Part shown: positions 32,730 through 42,510 of the stretch, one piece after another
Layout: each line of letters starts with the position of its first letter
Numbering within the stretch: the stretch's first letter is position 1
Source of the DNA: Nelumbo lutea
Taxonomy: Eukaryota > Streptophyta > Magnoliopsida > Proteales > Nelumbonaceae
DNA length: 64,000 bases
Direction: 5' to 3'
Assembly (NCBI GenBank): GCA_022828595.1
Contig: JAKGHH010000005.1
Coordinates: 57,407,655 to 57,471,654 of the forward strand
Notes under the pieces: model-generated
What the model saw: only the letters and a program-made list of their open reading frames with translations
Told to the model about the DNA's origin: nothing
The model's database searches: none
Program-made: the position numbers and the translations under genes

Positions 32730-33190
32730 CCAACTAAGGGAGACCTCAACTTGGCATCTCGGCTGATAGGGGACCTGCAATCAAAGGTAGTCAAGTTCGA
32801 GCCAAGCCGAGCTTGAACTTCTGAGCTCAAGCTCAAGTCTCTAATTCGAATCGAGCTTGAGCTAGATGACACCTTGACCACTGAAGGAGACCTCGGCTCG
32901 ACACCTTAGTCACTGAGGGAGATCTCAGTTCAGTACCTCGACAACTGAGGGAGACCTGAACTTGGCACCTTGTCAACTAAGAGAGACCTTAGCTCGACAC
33001 CTCTCCTACTAGGGAAACCCCAACTCGACACTTCAACAGCTGAGGGAGACCTCGGCTCGAAACCTTGGCTGCTTGAGAAACCTACAATCAAAGGTAGTCA
33101 AGCTTGAACTTCCGAGATTTTGACTCAAGGCGAGTTTGATCTCGAACTCAAATCTCTAATTCGAATCGAGCTCGAGCCTGATAGTTTATG
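32730..33190. repeat. Minisatellite of about 38-40 bp units with flanking direct repeat
   Basis: Units of the type ACTGAGGGAGACCTCGGCTC followed by GACACCTTG recur about eight times (32735-33065). A longer word, CCTGCAATCAAAGGTAGTCA with CTCTAATTCGAATCGAGCT further on, occurs at both 32774 and 33081, bracketing the array. Origin unknown. Confidence 0.7.
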
Positions 33191-33367
33191 AGCAAGCCCT
33201 TGCAATGCAGGGCCTCCTCCGTTAGCAAATTTCTTAAACAAATAATAGATAATGCATCTTCTATGGTGTGTCACACTTTTCATTTTTCCATTTTGTTTTA
33301 AAAACAGCCATAAAATAATATTTTACCCCAAAAAAGAAAGCATAAGATAATAATGAGATCCTATGGC

Positions 33368-34622
33368 TAGGGGTGTCAATTGGACTGGATTTGGTCCAAT
33401 TCGATCCAATCCAATGTGAGTACATTTTAAATGGACCAGGTCCAATCCAATCCAATGAATGTTTTGGACCAATTTGGATCAGTCCAATTCAATGTCTGGA
33501 CCATCCAGTCTGCTCTAATTCATTTTGATTTAGTTTGGTTTCAACCAAGTTTTCTAAAACCGACTCAAAGAATGAATCAATCAGGGCACCGTTTTCGGTT
33601 CGACGATTCAATCATTCGGGTCAAACTATTCGACCCATGACATCACAAATAAATAAATAAATAACAAAAAATATTTATATATAATAAAAAATACCATAGA
33701 AATTTATATAAAATACACAGTGGGTTCGTCGCCAGTGGGCTCAGGCAATCTAGCTTGGTTGCAGGCAAGCTGCCGCTGCAAGCCTGCAAGTGTTGCTCCA
33801 TCTCGCAAACAATGGGCTTGGTCGCCAATGCCCAGTGCCGAGTGCCACTACAAACTTGTCGAATAGCTACTACAAGTTCATCGTCCGCCGCTACAAGTGC
33901 CGGTGAGTCTTTTCGCAGTCAAACACCACTGCAAGTGCTAGTGAGGATGAGTCTTTTCGCCATCGAACATCGCTGCAAGTGCTAGTGAGTCTTTTCGCCA
34001 TTACAAGCTCGCCGGTCACCATCAGTTGATGTGTGTCGCCATCGGACGTCGGAGGTGCTGGCCGCCACAAGTGGTCGGTCGGTAGGGTGTGAGGGTTGAG
34101 AGGAGGGAGCTCAAGAAGGGTTAGAATTTCTAACCCTAAAGCTAAAAGGAGTAAGGGATTCGAAGTGGGTTGGAGATATAAAGGTATTTTATTTTTTGTT
34201 TTTTATTTAAAACATTGAAAATAAAAATACTAACCTACGAACTGCCCGGGTCAGCGATTTTCTAACCTTTTCAACATTTTTTAACAATTTTTTATTTTAG
34301 TAAAATCGGAACTAGGGGCTGACTGATTACCAATTTTTCCAATCCGACCATCCAGTCTAGTCCTGTTTTGAAAACCATGGTTTCAACCCAAACCTAGTTC
34401 ATTGACACATATATTCTTATCTTATATCAATGGACCAGATATTAGTTTAATCCAACCCAATCCAATATAAATTTGTTACCGATGGACCATATTCAATCCA
34501 ATCTAATAAATATTTTGGACCGGATTGATTCAATCCAATATGTTTTTTTGGTCCATCCAATCCATCAAAATTGATTTTGGACTGGACAGGGTCCAATCCA
34601 AAACCGGTCCATTAACACCCGG
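33368..34622. mobile_element. hAT-like element with CCAATCCAATCC text, interrupted
   Basis: Left end TAGGGGTGTCAATTGGACTG and reverse-complemented right end GGGTGTTAATGGACCGGTTT are similar. Internal text is TCCAATCCAATCCAAT and GGACCA repeats. The 8-bp duplication is not clear at the right. The element at 33547-34378 is nested inside. Confidence 0.6.
33547..34378. mobile_element. GTTTTCAAAAC-ended element, 832 bp, with 10-bp duplication and GC-rich cargo
   Basis: Flanked by the perfect 10-bp duplication GGTTTCAACC (33537-33546 and 34379-34388). Ends are AAGTTTTCTAAAACCGAC and, reverse-complemented, ATGGTTTTCAAAACAGGA. Unlike its ~300-bp relatives it carries about 380 bp of GC-rich sequence (33720-34095) with an imperfect tandem repeat (GCAAGTGCTAGTGAGTCTTT), possibly captured host DNA. 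A 10-bp duplication suggests Mutator-like transposition. Confidence 0.8.
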
Positions 34623-34883
34623 GCGATGTAGAGAATCATACGAACCCATTCAGTATAAGTGATTTTCAATTCATTTTGTTCATAAAGTATAATATAAAAG
34701 TCATTTTTTGTTATTCTAAAAAATGTCATTTTTAATAATATATAATGTTTTGGTCATCTTTATTCTAATTTATTCATACTATTTAGTATCCGATTATAAT
34801 CCAAATTCAACTTGAATCCATTAGATATCCAATATTAAATATGATTTGATTCGAATCCAAATATAAACAAACCATATTTGGAT
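34623..34883. other. AT-rich intergenic DNA
   Basis: Nothing identified. Confidence 0.4.
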
Positions 34884-35072
34884 CTACCCATATATCTGAT
34901 TCAATTCGCTCCCTGTAGATATAAGATAATTTAACCCTTTATTTCTAACAAAACATAAGCGAGCTTCAATTACATTCGTTAGGCTCTCGGAAGGGATTGA
35001 CTTCTTCAACAAGCAGTTCGCGATATTAGAATCTCCCTCAATCCACACGATAAAAACGCCCTTTGTCATCAT
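34884..35072 (-). pseudogene. Possible LINE RNase H fragment
   Basis: The 62-aa frame contains VWIEGDSNIANCLLKKS, which resembles the third-Asp region (E-[GS]-D-S) of plant LINE RNase H domains. Only this block is present, cut off by the hairpin element that follows. Confidence 0.4.
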
Positions 35073-35073
35073 A

Positions 35074-35226
35074 CCGAATCAGCCCCCCACAACGCCTCAT
35101 ACTACATTCCCGCCATGTATTGAAAATATTTTTCGGTGATGATATCATCATCGAGAGATGTTCTCAATACACGACGTGATGTGGTATGAGACGTTGTGGG
35201 GGGCAGTCTTGTGGGGGCTGATTCGG
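35074..35226. mobile_element. Near-palindromic hairpin element, copy 2
   Basis: Starts CCGAATCAGCCCCCCACAAC and ends GGGGGCTGATTCGG; the arms pair along almost their full length around GATGATATCATCATC. The right arm contains an extra GTGGGGGGCAGTCTT insertion. Confidence 0.85.
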
Positions 35227-35771
35227 TCTCCTTTGACATATAAACAAGGCTGCTAAAGGCTTATTTTTTTCTTTGTTTTTTTTTTAAGACACATTTTGAG
35301 AAAGAATTTGATAGAGATTTAATTTATCATAATAAACAACTTGGCCAAATAATTATTTATATGTAATCAGTGAGATATAGGGCTGACGTGCGTGAACATA
35401 CAAATTGGAAAGAAACTAATAATGATACTGTTCTCTTGGCTTACAAAAGGGGCACTAGAAGAGTTGTCTTTTGGAATAAAATTAATAATGATACTGTTAA
35501 CAGATGGAAGAAAGAGACTTATTAGAGGCCATCGACTGAGGATAGGATTATAATAGGGCGGATTCAAATTGGATCCTAGTGCATCCGAATCCAATCGGTG
35601 TATTGGATTTGTATCGGATTTAGGTTAGATTTGAATCCAACTAATTGTCTTTGAAATGAAGAAAAATTTTAAATAAATTATTTATTTTTTAACTTATACA
35701 TATATAGTAATTTTATATAAATATAAAATATTCAATTTATTAGTTAATTATGAAATTTATATAACTATGTA

Positions 35772-35809
<38 letters not shown>

Positions 35810-35891
35810 CAAAACCATATTTTAATTAAATCACAATAAATTGTATCTGCATCTGATCCAATTATTAATCAAATGCAAATTCTAACATTAA
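35227..35891. other. AT-rich DNA with a (TA)n run
   Basis: Holds a (TA)n microsatellite at about 35779-35807; otherwise nothing recognised. Confidence 0.5.
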
Positions 35892-36008
35892 GGCTCAATT
35901 TAGGAAGAGAACAAATACAAATATGTATAGTGCAAAATCTTGTATATTGTATTTGCAAACCTTATATTTGCATTGTATATATTTGTATTTGTACTTTTTT
36001 CAAATTAA
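35892..36008. mobile_element. Tourist-like MITE, array member 1
   Basis: Starts GGCTCAATTTAGGAAGAG after TAA and contains ACAAATACAAATATGTA; the right end CAAATTAA abuts the next MITE, so its last bases are lost or shared. Confidence 0.7.
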
Positions 36009-36127
36009 GTCTCAGTTTTGGAGGAGTACAAATATAAATATGTACAGTATAAATACATACAAAATAATATAAAATACAAGGTTTTGCACTCTACATATTT
36101 GTATTTATACTCCTTCCAAATTGAGAC
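36009..36127. mobile_element. Tourist-like MITE, array member 2, 119 bp
   Basis: Ends GTCTCAGTTTTGGAGGAGTA and, reverse-complemented, GTCTCAATTTGGAAGGAGTA, with TAA on both sides (36006-36008 and 36128-36130). Confidence 0.85.
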
Positions 36128-36130
36128 TAA

Positions 36131-36394
36131 GGCTGTGTTTGGTTGCAGCACAAATTTATTTGCATTATTACAAATGCATGGGAGTGCAAATGTAAAAAAT
36201 GCAAATTCTTGTTTAATTTTATTTTGCACTTTACTTGATTCTGCTTCATGTCTTAATTTACTTCATTTGTACTGCAATCAAGCATAATAAGCTAAAATTT
36301 GAAACAAAAATAAGTCAAAATTTTCACTCAAATCATTTGCATTGCCATGGTTTTGCATCATGCAAATTTATTTGCATTGCAACCTAACACAACC
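36131..36394. mobile_element. Tourist-like MITE, array member 3, 264 bp
   Basis: Ends GGCTGTGTTTGGTTGCAGCA and, reverse-complemented, GGTTGTGTTAGGTTGCAATG, followed inward by ATTTATTTGCAT in both arms. Shares its left TAA with the previous MITE; right TAA at 36395-36397. A partial fourth unit (GGATTAATTTGAAAAGAATG) follows. Confidence 0.85.
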
Positions 36395-36482
36395 TAAGGA
36401 TTAATTTGAAAAGAATGTAAATAGTAAATACAAATATAATGTTTAATTAAGATACCATATTTAAAGTTTTGTGCTATATATT

Positions 36483-36782
36483 AGTGTTTTCAAACTGCCT
36501 TGACCTAGAGGGTCAGAACTGTCCATGCAACCAGTTCCTTTTTTCTCTTAACCCATTATTTGGCCAAAAACTGTTTACTTGATCAATAAGCTGCTCATCC
36601 TATTATCCAGATGGCCATCTAACCATTAACCCAAACAATAGCTTTGCCTGTTTTTATTTTAATATTTTTTTAAAATATTTTTATTTTTTTAAATTAAAAT
36701 GAGCCATCCTTTCAAACCGAACAATCAAACCTGAGAACCAGTGGCCAAATGTCTCCAGTTTTGGATGAGTTTTTAAAACATT
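36483..36782. mobile_element. GTTTTCAAAAC-ended element, 300 bp, with 10-bp duplication
   Basis: Perfect 10-bp duplication GCTATATATT (36473-36482 and 36783-36792). Ends AGTGTTTTCAAACTGCC and, reverse-complemented, AATGTTTTAAAAACTC. Interior has GGCCAAAAACTG and GACCATC-type text common to the family. Confidence 0.85.
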
Positions 36783-36792
36783 GCTATATATT

Positions 36793-37303
36793 TAAATCCG
36801 AAATAATGAAATTAGACGTTGATCAATCCGAGACCCTAGCTATTAAATTTTTGGAATCCGTTGACAGCCTTACTAAGTACATGAGTTATTATTTATAGTT
36901 GTTGTTGTTGCATGCAGAGATGGAGTCTACTAATTCCTTTACGTCACTTCATAATTTATAAATTGGTTGGACTTTTCTTACTCGTATGTTAGTAATATTA
37001 ATTACCAAGGAAAATGGTATCACTGGTCTCTGTATACAAACTTTTCCACGACGCAGACCTTACGCCATACAGCTATTCCTTCTGGTGAAGGCGATAGTTT
37101 TGTCCAGATTTTCAATGCTTTGGGCGTCTCCTGGTTCACTTATGTGGCTTCAATGCTTTTCAACAACATTACTACCCATCAGAATGTTAATTGAGTACTA
37201 AGACACTCCTGACCAATGCCTTAAAAAGATCTAGTATTTTCGTTTGGTTTTTGGGTTAATAATTGCGATAAGAAATAGATTAAATACAAGGCCTTATTGG
37301 CCA
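36793..37303. other. Intergenic DNA
   Basis: Two overlapping short frames near 36967-37201 show no known domain. Nothing else. Confidence 0.4.
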
Positions 37304-37533
37304 TGGTTTTCAAAACTGGATCGGACTAGATAGTCGGATCAGAAAAACTATTGATTTGATCAACAAACTGTTGATTTGGACAGTTAAATCATTTGAATCA
37401 TCCAACAATTTTTTACTATATTTTTTATTTTTTATTAAAATGGGCTATTTATTTAATTCAAATTATCGAATTATTTGACTCAAAAATCAGATCCTGAACG
37501 GTTCATTGTCCAATTCGATTTTAAAAACGTTGT
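37304..37533. mobile_element. GTTTTCAAAAC-ended element, 230 bp
   Basis: Starts TGGTTTTCAAAACTGGATCG, ends CGATTTTAAAAACG; internal TTGATTTGATCAACAAACTG as in other copies. Target duplication unclear. Confidence 0.65.
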
Positions 37534-37930
37534 TATTGTTTGTATAAAAGTCTAATGTGGAGTACTGACGATGGATGGGTCATGGATGTGAGGGATTGTT
37601 TTTGGGTTTTTTCTTTTGTGATTTAAAATAGGACATGGCGTTAGCTAGGCAGTCTTTTGTGATTTGATCAGGATTCATGCAAGAAATGGAATTGTGTGGC
37701 TTGAAAATGATAAACCAGTGGAAAAGCAGCCATTATCAAGGCCTACAAGCCTACACCATTAAATACTTTCTACCCGGCCAACAACAACTCGTCATCTTGT
37801 CTGTGCATTGGCATGTCTCCCCACCTTACCAGAACCCAGACGTCTTTGGGTCCCAACTACTTCCAATATTATTGTTTTTTTCCTCTGTCTCTATCTCTGG
37901 CTTTGTGTTTTTTACTTTTCTTATACGCCA
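37534..37930. other. Intergenic DNA
   Basis: An 87-codon frame at 37677-37940 has no recognisable domain and runs into the next element. Nothing else seen. Confidence 0.35.
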
Positions 37931-38226
37931 AGGTTTTTAAAATCTAATCAGACAACGAACCGTTAAGGGTCCAGTTTGTGAGTTGAATGATCCAACCATT
38001 TGAATCAAATAGATAGTTCATTTTAATAAAAAATTAAAAAATTAAAAAAATAGTCAAAAACCGTTGGATGGTTCAAATGATTTAACCGTTTGAGTCAATG
38101 GTTTGTTGACCAAATCAACGTTTTTTGGCCAAAAGACAATTTTGGGGTAAAACAGAACCGATCAGGTGACTGATTCCCAGTTTTTCTGGTTTGACCATCC
38201 GATTCGGTTCAGTTTTGAAAACATTG
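37931..38226. mobile_element. GTTTTCAAAAC-ended element, about 296 bp
   Basis: Starts AGGTTTTTAAAATC and ends GGTTCAGTTTTGAAAACATT. The flanks share TTATAC, a decayed 10-bp duplication. Confidence 0.7.
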
Positions 38227-38290
38227 TTATACATATATAGGGGAGGAGGGCTGTATATCTTTAAGCGATGATTTCTGGTAGTTTTAAACA

Positions 38291-38627
38291 GTGTTTTCGA
38301 ACTTCCATTGACTCGGATGGCGGACCGTTTAGATTGGGAACCATCTAGGAAATCGGTTTCATTTTATCCCAAACCCGATCCTTGGCCAAAAGCCATTGAT
38401 TTGAGTGACCCATTGACCTGGGTGTTCAAATTAACCATCAATTCGTTCGACACGTTTAATGGCTTTTGGTCATTTATTTATTTATTTATTTTAAGTTGGA
38501 ACAGGTTGTTCATTCAAACCAGATGGTCGAACTATCGACCAGAAAACCAATTGCCAGAACTATTCCAATTCCCGGTTGAACCTTGTAATTAAGAGAAAAA
38601 GAAAGTCAAAAATATTGAAAACCAGTG
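38291..38627. mobile_element. GTTTTCAAAAC-ended element, degenerate
   Basis: Starts GTGTTTTCGAACTTCC and ends near TTGAAAACCAG; contains TTGGCCAAAAGCCATTGATT, the family core. Confidence 0.55.
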
Positions 38628-38689
38628 TTGTATTGGATACTTGGATTTGAATTTGCTTCTACCTTTGATTCAATAGAGTGTAAAGATTA

Positions 38690-39070
38690 AGGCTCCATTT
38701 GGCATGTCTTTCTGTGCGGTCTTTCGGCTGCTTAGAAGCTGGGAAGACCGAAAATTGGTCTATTCCTATTTGGCACCGAAAATCAGTTTATTCCTGTTTG
38801 ACACCGAAAATCGGTCTCATCACCAAAAGACGGGGCACCAAAAAGAAGCGAAAAACCCATTTTGGGCTGATTTCGGGAAGCTCCAAATGAAACTTCTCGT
38901 GTCTTCCGGGTTTTAATCTCGTGCGGAAAGACCCAAAATGACGTACGAAAATATGCGTGTCTGCCAAATGGTCTTCGGGCTGCCCAGATCTTATGTCAAA
39001 AGCTCAATGCATCTTTTGACTATCAAAGCTACAAGAAGATCTTCTCAAAAAGACACGCCAAATGGGCCCT
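38690..39070. mobile_element. MITE derived from the Harbinger element, 381 bp
   Basis: Ends AGGCTCCATTTGGCATGTCT and, reverse-complemented, AGGGCCCATTTGGCGTGTCT. The left 200 bases share CATTTTGGG...GGGAAGCTCCAA with the 7721 Harbinger element, and the right 100 share CAGATCTTA-GTCAAAAGCTCAATGC-TCTTTTGA, so it is an internal deletion of a close relative. TTA precedes it (38687-38689); the right copy is GAA, probably mutated. Confidence 0.85.
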
Positions 39071-39116
39071 GAATGATCAGCTCCTCCAAAGGAATTTTAA
39101 TTTCACGAAAAAAAAA

Positions 39117-39620
39117 GGGAAAATTCCCATACCATGTACTTTGTGTCTAGTGCCACTTTGGTTTCTGAATTTTAAAATGCGACAACTCAGTATCCGAATT
39201 TTCAAAATGTGACAATCCAGTACCTACCAGTAATCAATAGTTAATCTGCTATTAATTGACATTTGAAAAGGACACAAATGCCTTTCTAGTATCATTTAAT
39301 TTTCTTTACCAACCATCTAAATGTTGACAAAAAATTAACAGTTCTAAATCCTTACTTCTTCCATTCAAGAAAGTTGGGATTACGTTTAAGTGGACATTCT
39401 AGTGACCTCAACTTTCTTGGATAGAAGATACAAGTATTTGGAATTATTAATTTTTTTGTCAATGTTGAGATAATTGATAAAGAAAATTAGATGATACTCA
39501 AAGAACATTTTTATTTTTTAAAATATCATTTAACGTATGATTAACAGCTAGTTAAAGATTTTCGCATTTTGAAAATTCGGATACTGATTCGTTGCATTTT
39601 AAAATTAGACTTGTTTCCCA
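39117..39620. mobile_element. Foldback element, arms of about 240 bp
   Basis: Almost the whole element is one long hairpin. AATTTTAAAATGCGACAACT and CAGTATCCGAATTTTCAAAATG at the left recur inverted at the right; TTTAATTTTCTTTACC and TTGACAAAAAATTAA pair with inverted copies; the turn lies near CAAGAAAGTTG and its complement (39380-39420). Starts GGGAAAATTCCC and ends TTTCCC, as in Mutator-like elements. Transcription would yield a long dsRNA. Confidence 0.8.
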
Positions 39621-40596
39621 TAATCTCTCAATGCCTCAAGCATGCAATGTTGAAAAAAGAAAAGCGTACAAATAATGGAATCCAGAGATAGTACTAAAAT
39701 TGTCAAATCCAAGTATCCAACTCCATTTTTGGAATTTCCAAAGCCACCCTAATCCTCCAAACACAGTGAGTGAATTCCACAGAAATACTTTTTTTTGTAG
39801 TCAACTGTTACAGAACTATAGCTCCTTCCTACTGCCTTCTTTCAGATGGATCAATGTATGTAGCTTAATTCGCATATATATTTTTTCTCAATGGCTGATC
39901 TCACAATGACGGAATTTACCCATGAATCTTTCTAATTTTCTTTAAGTTCAAACATGGAATCTCCAACCTGGATGGAGTGCCGCCAACAACTAAAGGAAAA
40001 GGTCGTCGTTGATGACAATTGACAAGCCCCTTTTCCTATATTTGCCGAAATAATGGAAGAATAAATGATCACTCACTTGTGTAATCAAATGGAAAAATTA
40101 TGCGCATGCCTAACCTCCTAACAACAAAGAAAACAAGAAAAAGAGTGAAGAATCATAACACTCAAGGAGTTAGAGTTTGGGTTGGAGTTAGATGCATATT
40201 GTTTGTGTTGATTGGTTGAGTATTAATTAATTAAATGGGTGCTGATGAATTGATCAGACGAGACAATTCTGACCTACACCCATCACCATATCACAGATCC
40301 TACTTTTTTCTCCTCTAGGTTTTCATAATTCTTCATAAACTAATTTGTGTTCTTTTTCAAGTTTAGTTGGTGTTGTTTTACCACCCCTTTTGAGGTATTT
40401 GGGGAATTGTTTATTTCTTCAAAGAAATTATGTGTTTGGTAGAAATAAGTCCATGCCAATGTAGGTGTTTAAACCTAACTGGTTCATAGATTATGGACTT
40501 TACTTGTGGCAAAGTATTTATTCTCCACGGGTGTTATAGATGGGATTGCAACGTTACCATTGAATTCAGTCATTCACTAATATTGGTTGTATGTTA
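39621..40596. other. Intergenic DNA
   Basis: No gene or defined element recognised. Confidence 0.4.
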
Positions 40597-40713
40597 CGCT
40601 TAGTTTATAAAGAGTAAAATTGCAAATATGTACAGTACAAATACATGCAAAATAATTCAAAATACAATGTTTTACATTATATATTTGTATTTATATTCTT
40701 TCCAAATTAAGCC
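40597..40713. mobile_element. Tourist-like MITE, 117 bp
   Basis: Same family as 36009: CGCTTAGTTTATAAAGAGTA at the left, ATTCTTTCCAAATTAAGCC at the right, with TTA on each side (40594-40596, 40714-40716). Confidence 0.75.
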
Positions 40714-41400
40714 TTAAATTTAGATCTCAACCAATTATACTAAAACTTGCTAATTTTTCATTGTTTTACATTTCATAAGATGTATTTTTTATGTTTAACA
40801 AGATGTAGTTACTATCACATTCAATCAATCATATCTTTTGCTGCATAATGTAACGAATGCATTATAGGTTTTGTCTATTGTTTATCATGAATAAAATGAA
40901 TTAAAAACAAATTGGTACAAAATTTTGAACTATGACTCTTTAATAAATATACAACATTTAAACCAATTTAACAATTCAATTATACAACAATGGATCCATA
41001 TTCACATTCATATTGATATTCAATCCAATTATAAACAAAACAATTTAACACAAAAGATACCCTTTACAGTCTTAAAAAGGATTAGTGTTGTGACAAAAAT
41101 TAAAATAAAAAAGAAAGCATGAAAAAACCGCAAATAAGAAAACATACAAGATTTTACGTGGTTTAGGAATTTGTACCTACATTCAACTCCCTTACTCTGG
41201 TAATTAATCCAAGACGATTTGAGAAATTGACTTATCAAAGGAGATTTTTTTTAGTCGTTTGTCAGATAGTAGCAAAGGGCGAAATTGTTGAATAAATTCC
41301 TCTTACCAAATACGACCTTATTTTTTTCATTTTAAGGAGATAAAACGACTGGATCAGACTATCTGCTATATTATTATTATTATTATTTTTTGGGTAATAA
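40714..41400. other. AT-rich intergenic DNA
   Basis: A short (ATT)n run lies at about 41372-41387. Nothing else. Confidence 0.4.
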
Positions 41401-42510
41401 TCCTGCCTGCCAGGTTACGACGCTTCGATTTCCACTTTAACTGAAATCAGGTGGGCCACCACCACCAGACACCATTTGAATGGTGGATACCATTACGGCA
41501 TTACCATTCTCCTTGGTCAAGATTCGAGAATCATATTAGTCGCAACATGAGATTCCCTTCTCCAAAAAATAAAAAAAAAAAAGAAAAAAAGAAAAATCGG
41601 TGCCGAATGGGGTCCATTTCAACCTACCAGTAACCGTTGGATCTTAGTGAATTGCTACAAATTTAGACCTGACCCATTACCAAAAATAAATTCTAGCAAG
41701 ATCGATCATTTTAAACCGTCTGATCCATCAACTGTTGTGGAGATTTCGTTTCAGAATCATCCCTATGAGATGGGATTTACTACCAACAAAAATCATTTCC
41801 AAACCATTTGTGTCGACACATCACATGCATGATGGGTCTCACACATGGTGTGCGGATACAGATCTGTTGGAAGTGCTGAAAGAGCCTTGTTGGGAGGAGA
41901 TCCCAAAACCCCAACTCCATTCCAATGCCCAATGATAAAATGCGTGACGATAGCAAAGGCGCCATTACAATCAATCAACTTACAAACGCTGTCGTGGGCC
42001 CGGGTGCCGTAACGACCAAAATGAATGACAAATCATAATAGAGATGACGACTACAGGACGACGGATTGACTCGGCTGAGCGAGGGACGGCTCGGCACTAA
42101 GCCGATCAGGACAGGAACAACAGCGGCAAGTAAACGGCAGGGCAGGCTGGGCAGCTGCTGCTGTCAGTGCTCCCTTCTCGGGACTTCCGTTCCCCACTCG
42201 CTGCATCCTATACAATTGGCCTTCGGCGAATCGTTCTTGTACGTCACACGTGGCATTTAATGATTGGAAACATGCCATCACGGCCTTTTTGGGTTCGGAC
42301 TCGAAAAGTACATTAAACTAGGGTTCGTAAATAAGCGCCGTTGGGACCCGCGTGGTTGCCGCGTTTCGTTTGGCATCACGTCCTCCGGTAGGATACATCT
42401 GGTCGAATCAGATTTGTTTGACTCTGCCGTCGATTTTTGACGAGTTTGACGACATGGCAAAACCCACCGCCAATGATGCAAACGAATCTTCATTTACCTA
42501 AATGCCCTTT
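41401..42510. other. GC-richer island without a gene
   Basis: Noticeably richer in GC than its flanks and free of recognised transposon ends. It holds a G-box CACGTG (42247-42252, in GTCACACGTGGCA) and CpG-rich text at 42040-42480. Frames of 60-76 codons exist on both strands without a known domain. It could be a promoter relic, a decayed gene, or an unrecognised element. Confidence 0.3.
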
